DNA of 53,893 nt from Hyphomicrobiales bacterium. Lineage in GTDB: Bacteria > Pseudomonadota > Alphaproteobacteria > Rhizobiales > Rhizobiaceae. Under the pieces are notes generated by a model, which saw only the letters and a list, made by a program, of their open reading frames with translations, ran no database searches and was not told the origin of the DNA. This document shows, piece by piece, positions 48,304 to 53,893 of the stretch (within the stretch, counting starts at the first letter, position 1; the number at the start of each line of letters is the position of its first letter). Made by a program: the position numbers and the translations under genes. The stretch spans positions 183,183-237,075 of the forward strand of contig UCJU01000006.1 of NCBI GenBank assembly GCA_900472925.1. The letters are read 5' to 3'.

Positions 48304-48465
48304 GTGCCCCGCTGGATATCCTTGACCGTCATGATGACGTTCTTTGCAATGCTGCCGTTGGACATCGATGTGCCGACCGTGAACCTGTGCCTCATGGCCT
48401 GTCTGCGCTGGGCAGTCATCGCTGCCGTGCCGGACACCTTCTTTTGGCGAGGTCAGACAGCATGA
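48304..48465 (+). CDS. Small hydrophobic protein, 53 residues
   Basis: GTG-started frame encoding 53 residues: MPRWISLTVMMTFFAMLPLD, then 'IDVPTVNLCLMACLRWAVIAAVPDTFFW' and a short polar end. It looks membrane-associated, with one or two short hydrophobic segments and two cysteines. AAAAGGAA is five bases ahead of the GTG. Its stop overlaps the next ATG as ATGA (48462-48465), strong evidence that it is translated. Family not recognised. It is the first gene after the CtrA-type site. Confidence 0.65.
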   Translation: MPRWISLTVMMTFFAMLPLDIDVPTVNLCLMACLRWAVIAAVPDTFFWRGQTA

Positions 48466-48791
48466 AGTGGTTTCTGATCCTGTGGGCTGGCCCCGTTGCG
48501 TTTTTGGGTGCGTGGTACTTCCTGTCCTATTACGACATGAGCTTCGGTTTCTTCATGCTCACACGTGAAAGCCACGATCTGGTCTTCCAGATTTACGGCA
48601 ACGTGCTGGGTATCGCGCCGGAAAGCATACCGCCGCTCGTTGCGCGCGCCATCGCATTCGATAGCCTGATCGTTTTTGGCATTATCGGTTTTCGCAAGCG
48701 CAAGGACATTTCCGCCTGGTGGCGCCGCCGTTACCCCTCGAAAGAGGCGGCGTCCCTGCCCAGAGCCGACAGCCTGTCCAGCGCTCCCTGA
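48462..48791 (+). CDS. Small membrane protein (DUF6105-like)
   Basis: 109 residues with N-terminal helix (1-22, '[20 protein letters not shown]'), a central '[20 protein letters not shown]', a second helix at about 65-82 and a basic end ([14 protein letters not shown]). I recall this as a rhizobial family (DUF6105), but I am not certain of the number. The start at 48462 is fixed by ATGA overlap with the preceding gene. The 3' end overlaps the convergent ruvX by 61 bases. Confidence 0.78.
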   Translation: MKWFLILWAGPVAFLGAWYFLSYYDMSFGFFMLTRESHDLVFQIYGNVLGIAPESIPPLVARAIAFDSLIVFGIIGFRKRKDISAWWRRRYPSKEAASLPRADSLSSAP

Positions 48792-49222
48792 AGAATGAAG
48801 CTTGCCGCCGCCGAATCGATCCGTTGCGCACGTTTTGCGCGGGATACGTCCATCTCCAGAAGCGCCCGCTCGGCAGCCACGGTGGACAGCCGCTCATCCC
48901 AGTAGACGAAGGGCAGTTCGGTCTTCTCGCTCATGGCGCGCACGAAGGCGCGTGTAGCCTGAACGCGCGGCCCGGCTGAGCCGTCCATATTCGTGGGAAG
49001 GCCGATGATGAACGCGGCCACTTTTTCTCTGGCCGCGAAATCCAGCAACACCTGCGCATCCGCGGTAAATTTCACGCGCTTCAAAACCGGGCGAGGGGTT
49101 GCGAAACGTCGCGACAGATCCGACATCGCAAGGCCGATCGTCTTGGTGCCAAGGTCCAGCCCGGCAATGGCCTGGCCCGTCTGCAAGACGTCTGCAAGTT
49201 CTTCGATCGTTAGCGTCGCCAT
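48731..49222 (-). CDS. ruvX: RuvX/YqgF Holliday-junction resolvase-like nuclease
   Basis: 163-residue RNase H-fold protein that processes the 5' end of 16S rRNA and may act on branched DNA. The catalytic aspartate is D23 in '[11 protein letters not shown]', '[16 protein letters not shown]' is central, 'YWDERLST' holds the second acidic residue, and the last aspartate is in '[11 protein letters not shown]'. It ends inside the convergent 109-residue gene. The phnA-like gene lies ten bases upstream on the same strand. Confidence 0.94.
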   Translation of the reverse strand: MATLTIEELADVLQTGQAIAGLDLGTKTIGLAMSDLSRRFATPRPVLKRVKFTADAQVLLDFAAREKVAAFIIGLPTNMDGSAGPRVQATRAFVRAMSEKTELPFVYWDERLSTVAAERALLEMDVSRAKRAQRIDSAAASFILQGALDRLSALGRDAASFEG

Positions 49223-49232
49223 GGCATCGTTC

Positions 49233-49535
49233 TCAGCGTTTGCGCACGAATTCGGTGCGCAGCACGAGACCCTTGATCGCGTCGTGCCTGCAATCTATTT
49301 CTTCGGGATTATCCGTGAGGCGGATAGACTTGATGACGGTGCCCTGCTTCAACGTGGTGCCGGCACCCTTGACCTTCAAATCCTTGATCAGAGAAACGGA
49401 ATCGCCATCGACGAGAATGTTGCCTGCGGCGTCGCGCACTTCGTTGGCTTTGGCCGCCTGTGCTGCAACTTCGGAGGCAGGGCGCCATTCACCGGTCGCC
49501 TCGTCATACACATATTCGTCATTATCTGTCGTCAT
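49233..49535 (-). CDS. PhnA/YjdM family protein lacking the zinc ribbon
   Basis: 100 residues. The C-terminal PhnA domain is clear ('[32 protein letters not shown]' and '[16 protein letters not shown]'). The usual N-terminal CxxC zinc ribbon is replaced by a cysteine-free '[16 protein letters not shown]'. PhnA proteins are named for phosphonate use, but the link to phosphonates is weak and the real role is unknown. The start at 49535 is chosen because upstream frame residues are unrelated. Confidence 0.85.
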   Translation of the reverse strand: MTTDNDEYVYDEATGEWRPASEVAAQAAKANEVRDAAGNILVDGDSVSLIKDLKVKGAGTTLKQGTVIKSIRLTDNPEEIDCRHDAIKGLVLRTEFVRKR

Positions 49536-49617
49536 CTTCGCAATCCGAAAAGGTGGGTCGTCCCATGATATGGCCCGTCCTATGTCATACTCTACAGGCA
49601 ATACAAAGGAGAACTTC

Positions 49618-50322
49618 ATGAAACTCACCTGGCTCGGCCATGCCGCATTTCGCCTCGAAACCGGCAACGCCAAAATCCTCATTGATCCGTTTTTCACGGG
49701 AAATCCCAGCTTTGCCGGCCAGAATGCCAAGGATGTCGCGAGCGGTATCACGCATATTCTCCTGACCCACGGCCACGGCGACCACGTTGGCGACACTATT
49801 CAGCTGGCGAAAGACACCGGTGCGACCGTGTTCGCCAACGCCGACCTTGCCTCATGGCTGAGCTTCAGAGGAGTGGAGAAAATCGAGATGGGGGGTACTG
49901 GCGGCACCGTGACGTTCGATGGCTTCTCCGCCACCCTGACCAATGCGCTGCACTCCTCCGCGCAGATCACCGAAGACGGCATTTCCCATTCCCTCGGTAG
50001 CGCCAACGGCCTGATGCTGCATTTCGAAGACGGCCCGACCGTTTACCACATGGGCGATACAGACATTTTCTCGGATATGGCCCTGATCAACGAGTTGCAC
50101 GAACCCGATATCGGCCTTGTCCCGATTGGCGATCGCTTCACCATGGGCGGTGCCGTGGCGGCTCTGGCCTGCCAGCGCTTCTTCAAGTTCCGCAACGTCA
50201 TACCCTGCCACTACGGTACATTCGGTATCATCGATCAGACGCCGGAAAAATTCCAGACCGGCATGGATGGCTCCCAGACCCGTGTCGATGTGCCGGGCGT
50301 CGGTCAAGCGCTGACGTTCTGA
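49618..50322 (+). CDS. UPF0173 metallo-beta-lactamase-fold hydrolase
   Basis: 234 residues. The metal-binding motif HGHGDH is at about 51-56, with 'YHMGDTDIF' and the C-terminal 'PCHYGTFG' supplying further ligands. This matches the UPF0173 (YtkL-like) group of predicted metal-dependent hydrolases, substrate unknown. AAAGGAG (49606-49612) fixes the ATG at 49618. A longer frame running back to 49099 is antisense to neighbouring genes. It is divergent from the phnA-like gene. Confidence 0.92.
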   Translation: MKLTWLGHAAFRLETGNAKILIDPFFTGNPSFAGQNAKDVASGITHILLTHGHGDHVGDTIQLAKDTGATVFANADLASWLSFRGVEKIEMGGTGGTVTFDGFSATLTNALHSSAQITEDGISHSLGSANGLMLHFEDGPTVYHMGDTDIFSDMALINELHEPDIGLVPIGDRFTMGGAVAALACQRFFKFRNVIPCHYGTFGIIDQTPEKFQTGMDGSQTRVDVPGVGQALTF

Positions 50323-50325
50323 CAA

Positions 50326-50358
50326 AAAAGCCCGACAGGCAAAACCTGTCGGGCTTTT
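50326..50358. terminator. Bidirectional terminator
   Basis: AAAAGCCCGACAGG (50326-50339), loop CAAAA, CCTGTCGGGCTTTT (50345-50358): a perfect 14-pair stem with A and T tracts on both sides. It ends both the UPF0173 gene (plus) and the M48 peptidase gene (minus). Confidence 0.95.
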
Positions 50359-50369
50359 AGATTCTGACC

Positions 50370-51227
50370 TCAAGCGATCTGCGGCTCGACACGCCCCGTC
50401 TGCACGGGCCGGGATGGCGCGGATGGAATGCTGCTCAGCGCATTCTTCCACTCGCTCAACGCTGCCACACGCCGTGTGTGGCGCGGGTAGAGCGAGAAGA
50501 TATGGAGGAAGAACCCTGCAATGGACGGCACCATCTTGTCCTGCTCTTCAAAGGCATTCGGGTTCATCTGTTCATTCAGCTTGGCGCTGCCGCAGGCCAG
50601 CATTTGAAGAGCGGTGCGGGAAGACTTCAGGTTGCCGGAAACCACGAGGCCAACGCGGTCGCAGGTCAGTTCGCGCGCGCGGGAATAGGCCTGACCAAGA
50701 AACGGAATAACGAGGCCGGGCAGGCGCAGGAAGCTCCATGGCTCGTCCAGATGGCCCGCAACGTGGTGACCCAACTCGTGGCCGATCACGAACCTTACCT
50801 GTTCTTCATCGTCGGAATCGATCAGGGCAGATGTCAGCCATATGTAGCGTGTGCGACCAACAAGCGTGAGCGCCATGGCATTCATCACGCCGCTGGAATT
50901 GTAGACGAAGGCTCGCGGCACTTCTTTCAGCCCCAGCTTCTGTGCGCCTTCGGCGACCATCTTGTGGAGCTGCGGAAACTGCTGTTCGCTCACCAGCACG
51001 TAATGGCCCATCATATAGGCTCGGACCAGAGAGCGTGCGACGTAGGAGAAAAACCAGATGATGAGAATATAAAACAGGACAACGAAGAGAATTGCGATGC
51101 TCTCCGTTGTCGCGACGTAGAGGATGCCAGCCGCAACCGCCAGCCAAACCAGCGTGCCGATGAGCAGCGTAAGAAAACCGTACGTCTTTTCCTTCGAGTG
51201 ACGCACTTTCGATATGTCGAAATTCAT
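50370..51227 (-). CDS. M48 family membrane metallopeptidase
   Basis: Zinc peptidase of the HtpX/Ste24 type, 285 residues. Two N-terminal membrane helices (about 18-38 and 44-64) precede the catalytic domain. The zinc motif is H150-E-L-G-H154, and the third ligand E186 is in 'RELTCDR'. Such enzymes cut misfolded membrane proteins or process peptides. The specific substrate is unknown. The ATG at 51227 has GGGGG ahead of it, in the loop of a small palindrome (51229-51244). Confidence 0.9.
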   Translation of the reverse strand: MNFDISKVRHSKEKTYGFLTLLIGTLVWLAVAAGILYVATTESIAILFVVLFYILIIWFFSYVARSLVRAYMMGHYVLVSEQQFPQLHKMVAEGAQKLGLKEVPRAFVYNSSGVMNAMALTLVGRTRYIWLTSALIDSDDEEQVRFVIGHELGHHVAGHLDEPWSFLRLPGLVIPFLGQAYSRARELTCDRVGLVVSGNLKSSRTALQMLACGSAKLNEQMNPNAFEEQDKMVPSIAGFFLHIFSLYPRHTRRVAALSEWKNALSSIPSAPSRPVQTGRVEPQIA

Positions 51228-51423
51228 ATTTAACCCCCGTTAAACAGCATGATCGAGACGTGATAAGGCTTAAAAATGAGCGGCCCCACCCGCTTCCTGC
51301 TGCAAATGACATGTTGATAGGCGCAATGAGGCGATACACCCCGCGCGAAAACTCGCCTTTAGATAATAAGTTCCCGTATAAGGCGAATATTATTTCCGGC
51401 CTTGTTTCGGTGGCGGATGATGG

Positions 51424-51452
51424 TTGCGAACTGCGGGCGCGGTCATTATAGC
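51424..51452 (+). promoter_or_regulatory. Promoter of gatC-gatA
   Basis: TTGCGA (51424-51429), 17-base spacer, TATAGC (51447-51452). Transcription would start near 51459, about 25 bases before gatC. Confidence 0.45.
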
Positions 51453-51483
51453 GGGTAGGAAAATTCTTGACTGGAGTAGAACC

Positions 51484-51771
51484 ATGTCCGTCGATCTCGC
51501 CACCGTGAAGCGCGTTGCGCGCCTAGCCCGTATTGCCGTCAGCGAAGAAGAAGCCGAGAAAATGCTTGGCGAGCTGAATGGCATTCTCGGTTTCGTGGAG
51601 CAGCTTTCGGAAGTGAACGTCGATGGTGTCGAGCCGATGACATCAGTGACCCCGGTTGCGATGAAGAAGCGCACCGACGTCGTCAGCGATGGCAGCAAGG
51701 CCGAGGATATCGTGGCCAACGCGCCCAACACCGATCGCAATTTCTTCCTCGTTCCGAAGGTGGTCGAATAG
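51484..51771 (+). CDS. gatC: Glutamyl-tRNA(Gln)/aspartyl-tRNA(Asn) amidotransferase subunit C
   Basis: Small stabilising subunit that wraps around GatA, 95 residues. Typical sequence: '[21 protein letters not shown]' and '[18 protein letters not shown]', with C-terminal '[10 protein letters not shown]'. GGAG precedes the ATG at 51484; an in-frame start 20 codons upstream lacks support. gatA follows by 76 bases. Confidence 0.95.
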   Translation: MSVDLATVKRVARLARIAVSEEEAEKMLGELNGILGFVEQLSEVNVDGVEPMTSVTPVAMKKRTDVVSDGSKAEDIVANAPNTDRNFFLVPKVVE

Positions 51772-51793
51772 GCTGCACCAGCCCGTTTCCACT

Positions 51794-51831
51794 TGCCTGA
51801 TCTAAAAGTTTTTGCCCGATCTAAAAGTTTT
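51794..51831 (+). repeat. 19-bp tandem duplication in the gatC-gatA spacer
   Basis: Two adjacent 19-base units, TGCCTGATCTAAAAGTTTT and TGCCCGATCTAAAAGTTTT, that differ at one position. It looks like a recent slippage duplication. It pushes the gatA start away from gatC. Confidence 0.85.
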
Positions 51832-51847
51832 GAAAGCCGTTGCCGAT

Positions 51848-53329
51848 ATGACCGACCTGACCAGCCTGACCATTGCCGAAGCCCGCGACAAGCTGAAGGC
51901 CAAAGAGTTTTCCGCCGTTGAACTGACGGATGCCTATCTCGTCGCCGTCGATGCTGCCAATGAAGCGCTGAACGCCTATGTTGCCGTCACGCCTGAAAAG
52001 GCGCGCGAGATGGCTAAGGCCTCTGACGAAAAGCTTGCCGCTGGCAATGGCGGTGCGCTGGAAGGCATTCCGCTTGGCGTCAAGGATCTCTTCGCCGTTC
52101 GTGATGTCCACACCCAGGCCTGCTCTCACGTGCTGGATGGTTTCAAACCGAAATACGAATCCACCGTCACACAGAACTTGTGGGATGCCGGTGCCGTCAT
52201 GCTCGGCAAGCTCAATATGGATGAGTTCGCGATGGGCTCGTCCAACGAAAGCTCCTATTACGGCCCGGTCGTCAACCCGTGGCGCGCCAATGGCTCGGAC
52301 AAGAAGCTCGTGCCCGGCGGCTCCTCCGGTGGTTCGGCTGCCGCCGTTGCCGCGCATCTGTGCGCCGGTGCGACAGCCACCGATACCGGCGGCTCCATCC
52401 GCCAGCCCGCAGCCTTCACCGGCACTGTCGGCATCAAGCCAACCTATGGCCGCGTTTCGCGCTGGGGCGTTGCCGCCTACGCCTCTTCGCTCGATCAGGC
52501 CGGACCGATTGCCCGCGACGTGCGCGATGCCGCCATTCTGTTGAAGTCGATGGCCAGCGTCGATGCCAAGGACACCACATCCGTCGATCTGCCGGTGCCG
52601 GATTACGAGCAGGCGATCGGCCAGTCCCTGAAAGGTCTCAAAATCGGTATCCCCAAGGAATATCGCGTCGAGGGCATGCCCGAAGAGATCGAAAAGCTGT
52701 GGGCGCAGGGCATTGCATGGCTAAAGGATGCCGGTGCCGAAATCGTCGATATCTCGCTGCCGCACACGAAATATGCGCTACCAGCCTATTACATTGTGGC
52801 ACCTGCCGAAGCCTCATCCAACCTTGCCCGCTACGATGGCGTTCGCTATGGCCTGCGCGTAGACGGCAAGGACATTGCCGATATGTATGAAAAAAGCCGC
52901 GCTGCCGGTTTTGGCTCGGAAGTCAAACGCCGCATCATGGTTGGCACCTATGTACTGTCTGCCGGTTACTACGATGCCTATTATCTGAAGGCCCAGAAGG
53001 TCCGCACGCTCATCAAGCGTGATTTCGAGACCGTCTTCCACGACGGCGTCGATGCGGTTCTCGCCCCCATCACCCCATCGTCGGCTTTTGAAATCGGCGA
53101 CAAGGAACTGGCTGCCGATCCGGTCAAAATGTACCTTCAGGACGTCTTCACCATCACCGTCAACATGGCCGGTCTACCCGCCATGTCGGTTCCAGCCGGC
53201 CTCGACGGCAAGGGCCTGCCGCTGGGCCTCCAGCTCATCGGCAAGCCGTTCGAAGAGGAGACGCTGTTCAAGACGGCCTATGCAATTGAACAGGCAGCGG
53301 GCAAGTTCACGCCTGCGAAGTGGTGGTAA
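51848..53329 (+). CDS. gatA: Glutamyl-tRNA(Gln)/aspartyl-tRNA(Asn) amidotransferase subunit A
   Basis: Glutaminase subunit that supplies ammonia for amidation of misacylated Glu-tRNA(Gln)/Asp-tRNA(Asn). 493 residues of the amidase-signature family. Catalytic Ser-cisSer-Lys triad: K79 (GVKDLF), S159 (PGGSSGGS) and S183 ([10 protein letters not shown]). An in-frame start at 51812 would run through the tandem duplication and lacks homology; ATG 51848 gives the family N terminus. gatB is not in the window. Its last ten bases overlap the GNAT gene. Confidence 0.96.
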   Translation: MTDLTSLTIAEARDKLKAKEFSAVELTDAYLVAVDAANEALNAYVAVTPEKAREMAKASDEKLAAGNGGALEGIPLGVKDLFAVRDVHTQACSHVLDGFKPKYESTVTQNLWDAGAVMLGKLNMDEFAMGSSNESSYYGPVVNPWRANGSDKKLVPGGSSGGSAAAVAAHLCAGATATDTGGSIRQPAAFTGTVGIKPTYGRVSRWGVAAYASSLDQAGPIARDVRDAAILLKSMASVDAKDTTSVDLPVPDYEQAIGQSLKGLKIGIPKEYRVEGMPEEIEKLWAQGIAWLKDAGAEIVDISLPHTKYALPAYYIVAPAEASSNLARYDGVRYGLRVDGKDIADMYEKSRAAGFGSEVKRRIMVGTYVLSAGYYDAYYLKAQKVRTLIKRDFETVFHDGVDAVLAPITPSSAFEIGDKELAADPVKMYLQDVFTITVNMAGLPAMSVPAGLDGKGLPLGLQLIGKPFEEETLFKTAYAIEQAAGKFTPAKWW

Positions 53330-53811
53330 GCGGACTTAAAATTCGAGCCATGACGGAGGCCGATCGCACAGCGGTCGGCCTCGTTGGTTTCGCTGCCTGG
53401 AAATCCAGCAGTGCTTTCGAAAATGCCTATCTCGATCCCGTGGTGATCGAGCGCGTGCGCGGCGAATTCCAAAGCTTCGCCGCAGAAACCCGATGCAATA
53501 TCGCCATTGCCGAGATTGATGGCGCACTCGCCGGGTGGGGTGCGCGTGCGGGTGAGCCCGACTACATTTCCGACATCTGGATCGACCCTGATTTTCAGGG
53601 GCAGGGCATTGGCCGGGTGCTGGTCGAGCATTTCCTCAACGAGATGCGCAACTCGGGCATTCCCATTGCCAGGATTGCGACACATGCCAGAAACGTCAAC
53701 GCTATCAGGCTTTATGAGCGGTGCGGTTTCGAGGTGGTCTGGCAAGGCACCCAGTGGTCCGAGACCATGCAGGTGGATCTGCAGAAGGTTCGGCTGGAGC
53801 GGATTCTGTAA
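53320..53811 (+). CDS. GNAT family N-acetyltransferase
   Basis: 163 residues of the GNAT fold. '[14 protein letters not shown]' is the usual N-terminal strand and helix. The acetyl-CoA loop is '[19 protein letters not shown]' (about 87-105), followed by '[18 protein letters not shown]'. Substrate unknown. The start is probably GTG at 53320, overlapping the gatA end by ten bases. The ATG at 53350 would cut off the first strand. Confidence 0.85.
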   Translation: MVVSGLKIRAMTEADRTAVGLVGFAAWKSSSAFENAYLDPVVIERVRGEFQSFAAETRCNIAIAEIDGALAGWGARAGEPDYISDIWIDPDFQGQGIGRVLVEHFLNEMRNSGIPIARIATHARNVNAIRLYERCGFEVVWQGTQWSETMQVDLQKVRLERIL

Positions 53812-53847
53812 GGTTCGGGCAGATCGTTAGTGTTTATCGGTGGCGCT

Positions 53848-53893
53848 CACCCCCCCCTGTCCTGCCGGCCATCTCCCCCATAAGGAGAGAGAT
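53848..53893. repeat. Partial rhizobial intergenic repeat (RIME-like)
   Basis: CACCCCCCCCTGTCCTGCCG, then GCCATCTCCCCCATAAGGAG, running off the window edge. The CTGTCCTGCCGG-CATCTCCCCC pattern is that of the palindromic intergenic mosaic elements scattered through Rhizobium/Agrobacterium genomes. Only the left part is visible. Confidence 0.55.

Noticed and set aside
1..53893. Mobile elements, CRISPR, tRNA, rRNA, tmRNA or RNase P RNA
   Set aside because: No transposase or integrase frame, no regular spaced repeats, and none of the conserved RNA core sequences were seen.

Overview
The window is chromosomal DNA of an alphaproteobacterium, most likely a member of the Rhizobiaceae close to Agrobacterium/Rhizobium. 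The reasons are the high-GC codon use, the 14-gene complex I operon followed by birA and RNase J, the divK-pleD pair with DUF3572 upstream, CtrA-type (TTAA-N7-TTAA) and alphaproteobacterial LexA-type (GAAC-N7-GAAC) sites, and a rhizobial intergenic repeat at the right edge. This assignment comes from reading the sequence, not from a database search. The region is almost entirely housekeeping; I see no prophage, transposase, CRISPR array, tRNA or rRNA.

Layout. 515-15885 (+): nuoA-N for the proton-pumping NADH:quinone oxidoreductase, with an extra small secreted-protein gene between nuoD and nuoE and a NuoE that carries a long linker and a helix-hairpin-helix tail. 15882-19299 (+): birA, rnj, mce and a DUF1467 membrane protein. 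19966-23315 (+): proS and the lipoprotein-release transporter genes lolC/E-lolD, after a 500-bp leader region with repeated CCTCC motifs. 23540-27234 (+): a 28-codon membrane peptide behind a LexA-type box, then dnaE. 27274-30700 (-): a secreted hypothetical protein, an L,D-transpeptidase, DNA polymerase IV and DUF3572. 30830-32584 (+): divK-pleD, the cell-cycle/c-di-GMP signalling pair. 32585-33367: a 780-bp stretch without a convincing gene but with structured elements. 33368-45510 (-): rpmG, an MFS transporter, a NUDIX hydrolase, DUF983, rnr, topA, dprA, plsY, a pyrC-like gene and pyrB, with one small conserved-looking gene (+) between topA and dprA. 45664-48791 (+): an AidB-like acyl-CoA dehydrogenase, a TetR regulator, and a two-gene small membrane-protein operon behind CtrA-type sites and a DnaA-type box. 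48731-51227: ruvX and a PhnA-like gene (-), a UPF0173 metallo-hydrolase (+) and an M48 peptidase (-). 51484-53811 (+): gatC, gatA and a GNAT acetyltransferase.

How it fits together. The left third builds the respiratory NADH dehydrogenase. The middle carries DNA replication, damage tolerance and cell-cycle signalling (dnaE, dinB, divK, pleD, topA, dprA, ruvX), RNA decay (rnj, rnr), envelope building (lolCD, L,D-transpeptidase, plsY) and pyrimidine synthesis (pyrB plus a dihydroorotase-like subunit that has lost its metal ligands). The right end supplies the glutamine-dependent amidotransferase that makes Gln-/Asn-tRNA.

Most interesting leads: (1) an SOS-box-controlled 28-aa membrane peptide, architecturally like the Caulobacter division inhibitor SidA; (2) a 53-aa/109-aa membrane-protein operon with CtrA and DnaA sites; (3) a secreted small protein gene translationally coupled inside the nuo operon and the HhH fusion on NuoE; (4) the non-catalytic dihydroorotase next to pyrB; (5) the proS leader and the 32.6-33.3 kb gap as candidate non-coding RNA loci.
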